64,000 nt of DNA. It comes from Brevundimonas naejangsanensis DSM 23858 (GTDB lineage Bacteria; Pseudomonadota; Alphaproteobacteria; Caulobacterales; Caulobacteraceae). The DNA is taken from contig NZ_ATXN01000002.1 of the NCBI RefSeq assembly GCF_000421705.1, positions 124,001-188,000 of the forward strand. Reading direction: 5' to 3'. Under the pieces are notes generated by a model. It saw only the letters and a program-made list of their open reading frames with translations. It did no database searches and was not told the origin of the DNA. The translations under genes and the position numbers were made by a program. Positions 8,221 to 16,856 of the stretch are shown here, piece by piece; the first letter of the stretch is position 1; every line of letters starts with the position of its first letter.

Positions 8221-9108
8221 ATGTGGGCCCGGATCCTGAGAGCGGCGGTGGTCGCCGCCGCCTTTTCGACCCTGGCGGCGTGCGCTAGCCTGGGCGGAGG
8301 GCGCGAGGCGCCGCTGAAGCCGCCGGTGGTGACCGACCCCGCGCCGATCGTTTCGGGGACCATGCGGCCCTACCAGGTCCGTGGCCGTTGGTATCACCCG
8401 AAGGAACAGCCCAACTATGACGAGGTCGGACAGGCCTCGTGGTACGGCTCCTATCACCACGGCCGCTCGACCTCGACGGGCGAGCGTTTCGACATGAATG
8501 GCCTGACGGCGGCTCACAAGACCCTGCCGCTGCCCAGTCTGGTCGAGGTCACCAACCGGGCGAACGGCCGCCGGGTGATCCTGCGCGTCAACGATCGCGG
8601 GCCCTTCGTCGATGGGCGGATTATCGACCTGTCGCGCGGGGCTGCTGAGGAACTGGGCCTGCTGAATCAGGGCGTGGGCGAAGTGCGGGTCCGCTATGTC
8701 GGCCGGGCCCCGCGCCAGGGCGGCGGGACGCCGATGCAGCGCGCAGAAGCGGCGCCTGCCCGCATCGACGCCGCGCCGAGCCGAGTGGCGGGACCGCGTC
8801 CTTATTATGAAGCCGCAAGCGCGCCGACGCCCGCGCCGGCTCAGGCCCCTGCGCCCCAGCCTGTTCCGTCTTACGCTGCTCCTGCCGCCGCCTATTGGGT
8901 GCAGGCCGGGGCCTATTCGGATCGGCGCGGCGCGGATCGGGTGGCCCGCCGCCTCGGCGACCGCGCCTCTATCCAGAACCTCGACCGCGACGGCCGGACC
9001 CTGTTTCGCGTCGTTGTCGGTCCCTGGCCCGATGCGACGGCGGCAGAGCGCGCGCGTCAGGCCGTGATTGCGCGCGGTTTCAGCGACGCCCTGTTGATAG
9101 GCGGCTGA
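8221..9108 (+). CDS. rlpA: Septal ring lytic transglycosylase RlpA-like lipoprotein with SPOR domain
   Basis: A 295-residue lipoprotein with lipobox LAAC (Cys21). A double-psi beta-barrel RlpA domain covers about residues 75-160 (GQASWYGSYHHGRSTSTGE, VNDRGPFVDGRIIDLS). A proline/alanine-rich linker follows, then a C-terminal SPOR domain (about 222-294, YWVQAGAYSDRRGADRV...) that binds denuded glycan strands at the division septum. Known RlpA proteins cleave stem-peptide-free glycan and help daughter-cell separation. It heads a rightward run with tmk, holB, tatD and a metallo-hydrolase, an order common in alphaproteobacteria. The ATG at 8221 opens directly into the lipoprotein signal. Confidence 0.92.
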   Translation: MWARILRAAVVAAAFSTLAACASLGGGREAPLKPPVVTDPAPIVSGTMRPYQVRGRWYHPKEQPNYDEVGQASWYGSYHHGRSTSTGERFDMNGLTAAHKTLPLPSLVEVTNRANGRRVILRVNDRGPFVDGRIIDLSRGAAEELGLLNQGVGEVRVRYVGRAPRQGGGTPMQRAEAAPARIDAAPSRVAGPRPYYEAASAPTPAPAQAPAPQPVPSYAAPAAAYWVQAGAYSDRRGADRVARRLGDRASIQNLDRDGRTLFRVVVGPWPDATAAERARQAVIARGFSDALLIGG

Positions 9109-9148
9109 CGGGTCTTGCGTCCGTCGCGCGGGTCGCCATTGTGCGCGG

Positions 9149-9775
9149 GTGCAGCGAGGCAGATTCATCACGTTCGAAGGCGGCGAAGGCGCCGGCAAGA
9201 CCACACAGGCGCGCCTGTTGGTCGAGCGGCTGCGCGCCGCTGGGCTGGACGTCGTCCAGACGCGGGAGCCGGGAGGCTCGCCGGGGGCTGAGGAAATCCG
9301 CAATATCGCCGTCTCGGGCGAGGCTGACCGCTGGTCCGCGCGCACTGAGACCCTGCTGATGTACGCCGCCCGGTCCGACCATCTGGAGCGCACGATCCGC
9401 CCCGCGCTGGAAGCCGGGCGCTGGGTTGTCTGCGATCGCTTCGCCGATTCGAGCCGCGTCTATCAGGGCGCAGGCGGCGGCGCGCCCGAAAGCCTGATCG
9501 AGGCGCTGGACGCTGCGGTGGTCGATGGCGACCAACCGGACCTGACCCTGGTGTTCGATCTGCCGGTGGATGTGGGGCTGGAACGCGCCTTCGGTCGCGG
9601 GCTGTTCGAGACGCGCTTTGAATCCAAGGGCATGACGTTCCATCAGAAGCTCCGCGAAGGCTTTCTGGAAGTGGCTGAGCGCCACCCCGACCGCTGTGTC
9701 GTCATCGACGCGACGGGCGAGGTCGATGAGGTGTCCGAACGCCTCTGGACGGTGGTGGAGGCGCGGCTGCTTTGA
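9149..9775 (+). CDS. tmk: Thymidylate kinase
   Basis: A 208-residue dTMP kinase that makes dTDP for DNA synthesis in the cytoplasm. The P-loop FEGGEGAGKTT (about 8-19) is followed by the DR(Y/F) motif VCDRFADSSRVYQGAGGG and by LTLVFDLPVDVGLERA. The length is normal for the family. The start is a GTG at 9149; no in-frame ATG gives the full P-loop region. The stop overlaps the next start as TTGA, so tmk and holB are translationally coupled. Confidence 0.95.
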   Translation: MQRGRFITFEGGEGAGKTTQARLLVERLRAAGLDVVQTREPGGSPGAEEIRNIAVSGEADRWSARTETLLMYAARSDHLERTIRPALEAGRWVVCDRFADSSRVYQGAGGGAPESLIEALDAAVVDGDQPDLTLVFDLPVDVGLERAFGRGLFETRFESKGMTFHQKLREGFLEVAERHPDRCVVIDATGEVDEVSERLWTVVEARLL

Positions 9776-10752
9776 GCGAGCATCCGCGCGACCGGTTCGA
9801 TCTGATCGCCGACCTCAAGGCCGAAGAGGCTTTTCTGGACGCGCTGGACCGTGGCCGCCTGCACCACGCCTGGCTTCTGTGCGGGGTCGAGGGATCGGGC
9901 AAGGCCAGCTTCGCCTACCGCGCTGCGCGGCGTCTGCTGGGCGCGGCGCCGGATCCTTCGCGCGGGCCGCTTGGCGCGGCGCCGCACGACCCCGTCAGTC
10001 GTCTGGTCTCGGCTCAGTCGCACCCTGATCTGCTGGTGCTTGAGCGTCTGATCGAGGGCGGCAAGCAGAAGAAGTCGATCTCGGTCGAACAGGCGCGCGA
10101 CCTGCCGGAGTTCTTCGCCAAGAGCCCGTCCCAGGCGCGGCATCGGGTGGCGATCATTGATGCTGCCGACGACCTGAACGTCAATGCCGCCAATGCCTTG
10201 CTGAAGATTCTTGAGGAACCGCCTGAAAGCGGGGTTCTGTTCCTGGTGACGCACGCGCCGGGCCGTTTGCTGGCGACCATCCGTTCGCGGTGTCGCCGTC
10301 TCAGTTTTCCGGTCTGGCCTGAACATCGTCTGGCGGAGCTGGTCCAGCGCCGCACCGGCGTATCGCCGTCCGAGGCGGATGAGGCGGCGCGTATGGCCGG
10401 CGGCTCGCCGGGCGCCGCGCTGGATCTGGCGTCCGGCGCCATGTCCGAGACGGATCGTCTGGCGCGCAGCTGGGTCGAAGGCGGCGCCGTGGACCGCGCT
10501 GAGCAACTGGCCGTGGCTGACGGCTTTCGCGGCGCCGAAGGGCAGGCGCGGTTCGACGCCCTGATGGATCGGCTGATCGCGGCGGTGAAGCGGCGTGCGG
10601 TCGAGACCGGCGGCCGCGAGGGCGCGTTGTGGGCTGAGCTGTGGGGGCGGCTGTCGGAACTGCCGGACCGCGCGGCGGGCCTGAATATGGACAAGGGGGA
10701 TGTGCTGGCCGGGGCCCTGGCCGACATCGCCCGCGTCAAGGCATCGGTATGA
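9772..10752 (+). CDS. holB: DNA polymerase III delta-prime subunit
   Basis: A 326-residue clamp-loader subunit of the replicative polymerase. It contains the AAA+ fold with P-loop-like GVEGSGKASFAYRAA (about 38-52), the sensor region NAANALLKILEEPP, and the SRC motif (IRSRCRRLSFPVW) that serves as arginine finger in trans. It starts with TTG at 9772, sharing bases with the tmk stop codon, which explains the rare start by coupling. TatD follows 15 bases later. In many alphaproteobacteria metG lies between holB and tatD; it is absent here. Confidence 0.94.
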   Translation: MSEHPRDRFDLIADLKAEEAFLDALDRGRLHHAWLLCGVEGSGKASFAYRAARRLLGAAPDPSRGPLGAAPHDPVSRLVSAQSHPDLLVLERLIEGGKQKKSISVEQARDLPEFFAKSPSQARHRVAIIDAADDLNVNAANALLKILEEPPESGVLFLVTHAPGRLLATIRSRCRRLSFPVWPEHRLAELVQRRTGVSPSEADEAARMAGGSPGAALDLASGAMSETDRLARSWVEGGAVDRAEQLAVADGFRGAEGQARFDALMDRLIAAVKRRAVETGGREGALWAELWGRLSELPDRAAGLNMDKGDVLAGALADIARVKASV

Positions 10753-10767
10753 GGGCGTTCACCTGAA

Positions 10768-11553
10768 ATGATCATCGACAGTCACGTCAATCTTCACGCG
10801 CCCCAGTTCGATGAAGACCGCGACGCCGTGATTGCGCGCGCGAGAGAGGCGGGCGTGCGGCTGATGGTCGAGATTTCGGACAAGCTATCGACCTTTGACG
10901 CGACCCATGCGCTGGCGATGAACAACGCCGACATCTGGTGCACGGTCGGGGTGCATCCGCATGAAGCCAAGGACTACGCCGACCTGACGGCGGATCGCCT
11001 GGTCGAACTTGCGCAGCGTCCGCGCGTCATCGGCATCGGCGAGTGCGGGCTGGATTTCCACTACGACCTCAGCCCCCGCGACGTTCAGGCGGCGGTGTTC
11101 CGTCAGCATATCGAGGCGGCGCGCCGCACGGGGCTGCCGCTGGTCATCCACACCCGTGAAGCGGATGAGGTCATGGCCGACATTCTGCGCGAAGAACATG
11201 GACGGGCGTCGTTCAAATTCCTTATGCACTGCTACACCAGCGGCATGGAACTGGCTGAACTGGCGATGGAATTGGGCGGCTGGTTCTCTGTTTCCGGCAT
11301 CGCCACCTTCAAGGCGGCCGAAGAGGTGAGGGCGGTGATCCGGCGGATGCCCGAAGACCGCATCATCGTCGAGACGGACTGCCCCTATCTGGCGCCGATC
11401 CCGCACCGTGGGCGCCGCAACGAGCCGGCCTATGTCGGCCTGGTGCTGGCCAAGCTGGCCGAGATTAGAGGATGGACGCCGGAACAGGCGGATCGCCTGA
11501 CGACCGACGCCTTCTTCAACCTGTTCGACCGTATCCCCCGGCCCGCCGAATGA
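10768..11553 (+). CDS. TatD family hydrolase (DNase-like)
   Basis: A 261-residue metal-dependent TIM-barrel hydrolase of the TatD family (YcfH/YjjV/TatD), whose studied members are 3'-5' exonucleases or deoxyribonucleases. The metal ligands seen are GECGLDFHY (Glu), VIHTREADE (His), HCYTSG (His) and VETDCPYLAP (Asp). The first motif is unusual: it reads DSHVNLH where most TatD proteins have DSHCHL, so the second histidine of the H-x-H pair is an asparagine. The stop overlaps the start of the next gene (ATGA at 11550), indicating coupling with the metallo-hydrolase. Confidence 0.9.
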   Translation: MIIDSHVNLHAPQFDEDRDAVIARAREAGVRLMVEISDKLSTFDATHALAMNNADIWCTVGVHPHEAKDYADLTADRLVELAQRPRVIGIGECGLDFHYDLSPRDVQAAVFRQHIEAARRTGLPLVIHTREADEVMADILREEHGRASFKFLMHCYTSGMELAELAMELGGWFSVSGIATFKAAEEVRAVIRRMPEDRIIVETDCPYLAPIPHRGRRNEPAYVGLVLAKLAEIRGWTPEQADRLTTDAFFNLFDRIPRPAE

Positions 11554-12371
11554 GAGAGCTGGAGATCGTCATCCTGGGGTGTGGTTCGTCGGGCGGGGTG
11601 CCGCGCGGCGATGGCGACTGGGGCGACTGCAATCCGGTCGAGCCGCGCAACCGGCGCACCCGCTGTTCCATGCTGGCCCGTCTTCATGGTCCCGATGGCG
11701 TGACCAGCGTGGTCGTCGACACCTCGCCTGACTTCCGCCAGCAGATGCTGATGGCGGATGTCCGGGGCATCGACGGGGTCCTCTATACCCACGACCATGC
11801 GGACCAGACCCACGGCATTGACGATCTGCGGGTCTTCGCCGCCCATGCGCGGGGACGCATTCCGGCCTGGATGGATGAGCCGACCCATGCGGCCCTGACA
11901 CGACGATTCGACTACATCTTCGAGAGCCAGCACGGCTATCCGGCCATCGTCGAGGCGCGTCCGCTTCCGCCGCACGGCTGTCGCTGGAGCGTGCCGGGGC
12001 CGGGAGGGAATCTGCCTGTCGTCACCTTCGACCAAGCGCACGGCCCGATTCGATCGGTCGGCTACAGGATCGGCGGGGTTGTCTATTCCAGCGACGTGTC
12101 CGACCTTGATGACGAGGCGCTGGAAGCAGTGCGCGGGGCTGACCTGTGGATATTGGACGCCCTTCGTTACACGCCTCATCCGACCCACGCCCATGTCGAC
12201 AAGGCGCTGGACTGGATCGCGCAGACGGGCGTGAAGCAGGCCGTGCTAACCAATCTGCATATCGATCTGGACTATCAGCGATTGAAGCGAGAGCTTCCGG
12301 CCAATGTCGATGTCGCTTATGACGGTTGGCGTGACCGACTTTTGCTGGACGAGGCTCAGGCTGCGGTGTGA
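11550..12371 (+). CDS. MBL-fold metallo-hydrolase, PhnP-like
   Basis: A 273-residue metallo-beta-lactamase-fold hydrolase. The metal motif H-x-H-x-D-H appears as THDHADQTHGIDD, with the further ligands ASP in YSSDVSDLDD and HIS near the C-terminus (LTNLHIDLD). The N-terminal GCGSSGGVPRGDG and the pair of cysteines in DCNPVEPRNRRTRCS resemble PhnP-type cyclic-phosphate phosphodiesterases, but this family-wide annotation does not fix the substrate. The ATG at 11550 overlaps the tatD stop. The tatD-MBL pair is conserved in many alphaproteobacteria, suggesting a nucleic-acid-related role (inference). Confidence 0.88.
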   Translation: MRELEIVILGCGSSGGVPRGDGDWGDCNPVEPRNRRTRCSMLARLHGPDGVTSVVVDTSPDFRQQMLMADVRGIDGVLYTHDHADQTHGIDDLRVFAAHARGRIPAWMDEPTHAALTRRFDYIFESQHGYPAIVEARPLPPHGCRWSVPGPGGNLPVVTFDQAHGPIRSVGYRIGGVVYSSDVSDLDDEALEAVRGADLWILDALRYTPHPTHAHVDKALDWIAQTGVKQAVLTNLHIDLDYQRLKRELPANVDVAYDGWRDRLLLDEAQAAV

Positions 12372-12514
12372 CGCAGGCCTGTCCATGCAAAAATATGTGA
12401 TGTGCCATAGAGGTTTTATCGGCTATTCGCTGCGGCTGAGATGCGGGCGGTGGGGCCCTCCATTGGTGTAACGGCGGCGTTGGGGGTTTCTGCGCCGCGA
12501 ACCTGGACGACTGT

Positions 12515-13786
12515 ATGAAACGTATGTTCGCTTACCTCATCGTCGGGGCGATGGTCCTCGGCGTTGTGACAGGCTGGGGCCTGAATCATTTTCTGACGGC
12601 GGATCAGGCTTCGGCCGCGGCGTCGAACCTCAATCTCATCACCGACATCTTCCTGCGGCTGATCAAGATGATCATCGCGCCGCTGGTGTTCACGACCCTG
12701 GTGGCGGGCATCGCCCATATGGAGGACGCCGCCTCGGTGGGGCGGATCGGCGTGAAGACCATGACCTGGTTCATCGGCGCTTCGATCGTCTCGCTGGTGC
12801 TGGGTCTGGTGATGGTCCAACTGCTGCAGCCGGGCGCGAACATGCACCTGCCGGAAGCGGTGGCGGCGACGGCCCCGGCGGCCTCGACCGACGCCTTCTC
12901 GCTGCATGGCTTCATCGCCCACCTGGTGCCGACCTCGATCTTCGACGCCATGGCCAGGAACGAGATCCTGCAGATCGTGGTCTTCTCGGTCTTCGTCGGC
13001 ACGGCGGTCGCGGCCCTGGACGACAAGGCGCCGGCGGTGCTGCACCTGGTCGAACAGGCCGCCAGCATCATGCTTAAGGTGACCGAGTTCGTGATGAAGC
13101 TGGCGCCCTTCGCCATCTTCGCCGCCCTGGCTTCGACCATCGCCACACAGGGGCTGGAGATGCTGGGCACCTACGCCAAGTTCGTGCTGGGCTTCTACGG
13201 GTCAATGGCGACGCTGTGGGGCCTGCTGTTCGTGGCGGGCGCCGTGGTGCTGGGCAAGCGGGTCGTCCCGCTGTTCCGGGCCATCCGCACCCCGACCCTG
13301 CTGGCCTTCTCGACGGCCAGTTCGGAAGCGGCCTATCCCCGCATCCTTGAGGCCCTGCCCAAGGTCGGCGTGCGCCGCCGCATCGTCAGCTTCGTCCTGC
13401 CGCTGGGTTATTCGTTCAATCTCGACGGGTCGATGCTCTACTGCACCTTCGGCACCATGTTCATCATGCAGGCCCACGGCGTGCATCTGAGCATGTCGCA
13501 GCAAATCTTCATGCTGCTGCTGCTGATGGTGACGTCAAAGGGCATTGCCGGCATTCCGCGCGCTTCGCTGGTGGTGATCATGGCCACCCTGACCTACTTC
13601 GGCTTGCCTGAAGCGTGGATCGCCATCGTGCTGGGCGTCGATCACCTGCTCGATATGGGCCGCTCGGCCACCAACGTCGTCGGCAACTCGGTCGCGGCCG
13701 CCGTGGTCGCCAAGTGGGAGGGCGAACTGGACGACATGCCCGAGCCGGACAGCCCGGACGGACAGGCGCAAACCGCCGCCGTCTGA
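12515..13786 (+). CDS. Dicarboxylate/amino acid:cation symporter (DAACS family)
   Basis: A 423-residue inner-membrane symporter of the GltP/DctA family that moves C4-dicarboxylates or acidic amino acids with sodium or protons. It has about eight transmembrane segments plus the two hairpins. The serine-rich HP1 motif is STASSEAAYP, the TM7 motif is NLDGSMLYCTFGTMF, HP2 is TSKGIAGIPRAS, and the TM8 substrate motif is DHLLDMGRSATNVVGN. The residue after DMGR is Ser rather than the commoner Thr. It stands alone, with a 143-base upstream gap and its own terminator downstream, so it is probably monocistronic. Confidence 0.92.
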   Translation: MKRMFAYLIVGAMVLGVVTGWGLNHFLTADQASAAASNLNLITDIFLRLIKMIIAPLVFTTLVAGIAHMEDAASVGRIGVKTMTWFIGASIVSLVLGLVMVQLLQPGANMHLPEAVAATAPAASTDAFSLHGFIAHLVPTSIFDAMARNEILQIVVFSVFVGTAVAALDDKAPAVLHLVEQAASIMLKVTEFVMKLAPFAIFAALASTIATQGLEMLGTYAKFVLGFYGSMATLWGLLFVAGAVVLGKRVVPLFRAIRTPTLLAFSTASSEAAYPRILEALPKVGVRRRIVSFVLPLGYSFNLDGSMLYCTFGTMFIMQAHGVHLSMSQQIFMLLLLMVTSKGIAGIPRASLVVIMATLTYFGLPEAWIAIVLGVDHLLDMGRSATNVVGNSVAAAVVAKWEGELDDMPEPDSPDGQAQTAAV

Positions 13787-13814
13787 CGTCGGTTCAGTTC
13801 AACAAGGATCAGGG

Positions 13815-13845
13815 GCGTGGAGAGATCATCTCCGCGCGCCTTTTT
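13815..13845 (+). terminator. Terminator after the DAACS symporter
   Basis: GCGTGGAGA (13815-13823) and TCTCCGCGC (13829-13837) form a nine-pair stem with one G-U, followed three bases later by TTTTT at 13841-13845. It is placed 28 bases after the symporter stop and separates it from the riboswitch unit. Confidence 0.6.
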
Positions 13846-13920
13846 CCTGGGCGCCGCCTCTTCGCTCTGCTTTGCCGCAATGGCGGCCAGGTTGACCTCA
13901 GCGGCAAGCGGCCTTACTGC

Positions 13921-14116
13921 GGCGACCGCGTCAGGTCCCTCCGAACGGGGGGGTAAAAGGGAATGGAGTGTGAAACTCCGGCTGTTCCCGCAACTGTAAG
14001 CGGCTAGCCCGCGCGTCAAACGCCACTGGCGGCTCGAAGGGTTTCGTCCTGATCGACCACTGGGAAGGCGACGCGCACCGGCCTTGATCCGCGAGCCAGG
14101 AGACCTGCCTGTCGCC
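13921..14116 (+). ncRNA. Cobalamin riboswitch
   Basis: This leader has the hallmarks of the adenosylcobalamin/cobalamin aptamer. They are an outer P1 stem GGCGAC (13921) with GTCGCC (14111), AGGTCCCTCCG, the core AAAAGGGAAT, GTGTGAAACTCCGGCTG, CCGCAACTGTAAGCGG, GCCACTGG, GGGAAGGCG, and the B12-box GAGCCAGGAGACCTGCC at about 14093-14109. It precedes a btuB-like receptor by about 140 bases, so B12 binding should repress receptor synthesis. Between aptamer and gene, TGACGAC (14166-14172) could pair with GTCGTCA (14238-14244) right before the ribosome site. This is my inference for how translation might be switched. Confidence 0.95.
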
Positions 14117-14258
14117 GTCGTTCTCCGCGCGGTCGGGATGTGCCGGGCGGTCGAGGCAACTCGTGTGACGACAGTCTTGAAACCAGCCGCGTCAGCGGCC
14201 GCCTTCGCTCGTCAGGGCGCGGTCGGTCGGGCGCGGCGTCGTCATATGGAGAACCGGA

Positions 14259-16256
14259 TTGAACCGGACCGCATTCGCCGCCCTGGCCGCCGCCAGCCTT
14301 CTGGCCGCCGCCCCTTCCTATGCAGCGGAAGGCGCTGATCAACAGGCGGCCGCCCCTGACGTGGCGGGCCGCGCCGGCGCGACCGCCGTCAAGGACGTGG
14401 TCGTCACCGCCAACCGTTCAGCTCAGCCGATCGAGCGGGTCGGAGCTTCCGTCACCGTCCTGACGCAGGCTGTCATCGAAGCGCGCCAGACGACGGCCGT
14501 GGCCGAGCTTCTGGCGCAGACGCCCAGCGTCAATTACAGCCGCAACGGCGGGCCGGGCACCGTGACCAGCCTGCGTATTCGCGGCGCCGAAGGCCATCAC
14601 ACCGTCGTGCTGATCGACGGGGTCAAGCTGAACGATCCGTCCTCGACCCAGGGCGGCTTCGACTTCGGCAACCTGCTGGTTGGCGACGCTGCGCGTATCG
14701 AGGTCCTGCGCGGCGCCCAGTCGACCCTGTGGGGCAGCCAGGCCATCGGCGGCGTGGTGAACATCGTCACGACCGAGCCGACGGAAGCCTTCCAGGGCAG
14801 CCTGGACGCCGAGGCCGGCGCGCGCGGAACGACCTATTTCCGTGGCGGCGTCGGCGGCGCCAATGAGCGCCTGAGCTGGCGCCTGGCGGCCAGCCGTTAT
14901 TCGACCGACGGCTATTCGGCCTACGCCACGGGAACCGAGGACGACGGCTATGACAACACCGGCCTGTCGGGCCGGTTGAACCTGAAGATCACCGACGCCG
15001 TCTCTGTGGACCTGCGCTCGGTGTGGTCCAGCGGACGCGTGGATCTGGACGCCTGGAACGGCGACAGCCGCGATTACGGCAAGACCCAGGAACTGGTCGC
15101 CTACGCCGGTCTGAACTTCGACCTGTTGGATGGCCGTTTCCGCAACCGCATCGGCTATGCCCACACCGATACGGATCGCCGCAACTTCAACCCGGACAAC
15201 AAAATCCAGACCCTGACCTTCGACGCCGAAGGTCAGAACCGGCGCTGGGAATATCAGGGCGCCTTCGCCGTCACCGAGACGCTGAACGCGACCTTCGGCG
15301 TCGAGCACGAAAAGTCGGAAATGAAGTCCCGCTCGCTGGGCGACTGGAATCCCAACGCCGAATATGGTCGCGGCGAGGCTGAGTTGAACAGCGTTTACGG
15401 CCAGGTTCAGTGGACCGTGCTGGACGGCCTGACTCTGACCGGCGGGCTGCGTTATGACGATCACGCCCACTATGGCGATAACCTGCTGGGGCAGGTTGCG
15501 GCGGCCTGGTCGCTGAACGACGGCGCGACTGTGCTGCGCGCCAGCTGGGGTCAGGGCTTCCGCGCGCCGGGCCTGTACGAGCTGTACAGCGAATACGGCA
15601 ATCTGGACCTGCAGCCGGAAGAGGTCGACAGCTGGGAGATCGGCGTCGAACAGCGACTGTTCGACCGCGCCGTTGTTTCGGCGACCTATTTCCAGCGCGA
15701 GAGCGACAATGAGATCGACTACAACGGCTGTGCTGAAGTTGAAGGCCGGCCGAATGATCCGCTATGCGTCATCGGCAAATATATCGACGACGAGGGCAAG
15801 GAACGCGATCTGCTGCGCTATGGCTATTATCGCAACGTTCTGAAGACCGAGGCGCAAGGGGTCGAACTGATCGGCCGTGTTGATGTGACAGATCGTCTGA
15901 ACGTCAGCGCCAACTACACCTGGACCGACGCTAAGAACGCTTCTGGAAACTATGACGGAAAACGCCTCATGCGCCGCCCCGAGCATATGGCCAACCTGGC
16001 GGCTGACTACGACTGGGCGTTTGGTCTGAAAACCGGCCTGTCCGTTCGCTACGTCGGCGAGTCGTTCAATGACCTGGAGAACGCGGTGAAGGTCGACGCC
16101 TTCACCCTGGTCGACCTGCGGGCTTCCTATCCGATCGACGACAATCTGGAAGTTTATGGCCGGATCGAGAACGCCTTCGACGAGGAATACCAGACCGTGC
16201 TGGGCTACGGCACGGCCGGTCGCGGCGTCTTCGGCGGCGTGCGCGTCCGCTTCTGA
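14259..16256 (+). CDS. btuB: TonB-dependent vitamin B12 receptor BtuB-like
   Basis: A 665-residue outer-membrane receptor under a cobalamin riboswitch, so its ligand is almost certainly cobalamin or a related corrinoid. It has a signal peptide (ends PSYA), a TonB box KDVVVTAN near residue 50, and plug signatures SLRIRGAEGHHTVVLIDGVKLNDPS and IEVLRGAQSTLWGSQAIGGVVNIVT. The barrel ends RGVFGGVRVRF. It begins with TTG at 14259, seven bases after GGAG; the nearby ATG at 14246 is out of frame. No ABC transporter (btuCDF) lies next to it in this window. Confidence 0.95.
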   Translation: MNRTAFAALAAASLLAAAPSYAAEGADQQAAAPDVAGRAGATAVKDVVVTANRSAQPIERVGASVTVLTQAVIEARQTTAVAELLAQTPSVNYSRNGGPGTVTSLRIRGAEGHHTVVLIDGVKLNDPSSTQGGFDFGNLLVGDAARIEVLRGAQSTLWGSQAIGGVVNIVTTEPTEAFQGSLDAEAGARGTTYFRGGVGGANERLSWRLAASRYSTDGYSAYATGTEDDGYDNTGLSGRLNLKITDAVSVDLRSVWSSGRVDLDAWNGDSRDYGKTQELVAYAGLNFDLLDGRFRNRIGYAHTDTDRRNFNPDNKIQTLTFDAEGQNRRWEYQGAFAVTETLNATFGVEHEKSEMKSRSLGDWNPNAEYGRGEAELNSVYGQVQWTVLDGLTLTGGLRYDDHAHYGDNLLGQVAAAWSLNDGATVLRASWGQGFRAPGLYELYSEYGNLDLQPEEVDSWEIGVEQRLFDRAVVSATYFQRESDNEIDYNGCAEVEGRPNDPLCVIGKYIDDEGKERDLLRYGYYRNVLKTEAQGVELIGRVDVTDRLNVSANYTWTDAKNASGNYDGKRLMRRPEHMANLAADYDWAFGLKTGLSVRYVGESFNDLENAVKVDAFTLVDLRASYPIDDNLEVYGRIENAFDEEYQTVLGYGTAGRGVFGGVRVRF

Positions 16257-16262
16257 TGCGAA

Positions 16263-16305
16263 GGCCGGGCCGCCCTGACATCAGGGCGGCCCGGCACAAG
16301 CTTTA
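16263..16305. terminator. Strong bidirectional terminator after btuB
   Basis: GCCGGGCCGCCCTGA (16263-16277) and TCAGGGCGGCCCGGC (16280-16294) are perfect reverse complements with only two bases between, followed by a T-containing stretch. It lies between the converging btuB and DUF2842 genes and can serve both. Confidence 0.8.
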
Positions 16306-16497
16306 TTCTCGCTCGGCCCAGCGCAGCAGGGGAATAAGCGGCAAGCCCCAGCCGATACCCGCTACGGTGAAAAAGATCAGATCGATCCACCAGGCCTTCG
16401 GCAGCAGGTCGTGCACCGTCACTGCGCCCCAGATCCAGAAGATCAGGAAGAACACCACCGCCACGGTGGCGACGAACCGGCGAGCGCGCGGCGGCAT
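16303..16497 (-). CDS. DUF2842 family small membrane protein
   Basis: A 64-residue protein with two hydrophobic segments (FVATVAVVFFLIFWIWGAVTV and LIFFTVAGIGWGLPLIPLL) and the WI/LP features of the alphaproteobacterial DUF2842 family, whose function is unknown. The ATG at 16497 overlaps the stop of the upstream small membrane gene (TGATG), so the two are coupled. Longer upstream frames belong to that other gene. It is divergent from, and close to, ctaA; a role linked to respiration would be a guess. Confidence 0.75.
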   Translation of the reverse strand: MPPRARRFVATVAVVFFLIFWIWGAVTVHDLLPKAWWIDLIFFTVAGIGWGLPLIPLLRWAERE

Positions 16498-16748
16498 CAG
16501 CGCTTGTTCCTGAACAGGAAGAAGGCCGCCAGGCCGATCACGGTGGCCACCAGCGACCAAATCAGCCACTCCCAGTCCGTCAGGGCAGCGACGGCAAAGA
16601 CGCGGATTGCCAGAAATGCGCCGCACGCGGCGCTGACGAGGGCCACCAGTATGACGGCCCCGATGCCTCGACGCCCCGTCAGAAGGTCGGCGACCCACGC
16701 CAGGGCCAAGGCGCCGGCAATGGCGATGGCGATCTCGATATATTGCAC
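16497..16748 (-). CDS. Small integral membrane protein of unknown function
   Basis: An 83-residue protein with three predicted membrane helices (IEIAIAIAGALALAWVADLL, GAVILVALVSAACGAFLAIRV, WLIWSLVATVIGLAAFFLF) and a basic C-terminus (RNKR). I place the start at GTG 16748, with TTG 16751 equally possible, because GGGAG lies upstream and residues further up are arginine-rich and not membrane-like. It is translationally coupled to the DUF2842 gene. No family is recognised. Confidence 0.65.
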   Translation of the reverse strand: MQYIEIAIAIAGALALAWVADLLTGRRGIGAVILVALVSAACGAFLAIRVFAVAALTDWEWLIWSLVATVIGLAAFFLFRNKR

Positions 16749-16836
16749 CAACCGGCGCTCCCTGAATGCTGTGCGACGCTTTGGCGAAGAAACCGACTCG
16801 ATCTTGCCACGCGGGAGGGGCATATCCCTCGGTTCC

Positions 16837-16856
16837 GCCGCCTGTGAAGAGGCGGC
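16837..16856 (+). promoter_or_regulatory. Hairpin in the ctaA leader region
   Basis: GCCGCCT and AGGCGGC pair across GTGAAG, 30 bases before the ctaA start. It lies in the 138-base divergent gap, which should hold promoters for ctaA and the small membrane genes. The role of the hairpin is unknown. Confidence 0.3.

Noticed and set aside
8080..9393. 437-residue open frame on the minus strand
   Set aside because: Antisense to rlpA and the start of tmk; arginine-rich, no domain, while the sense strand has clear RlpA and SPOR domains.
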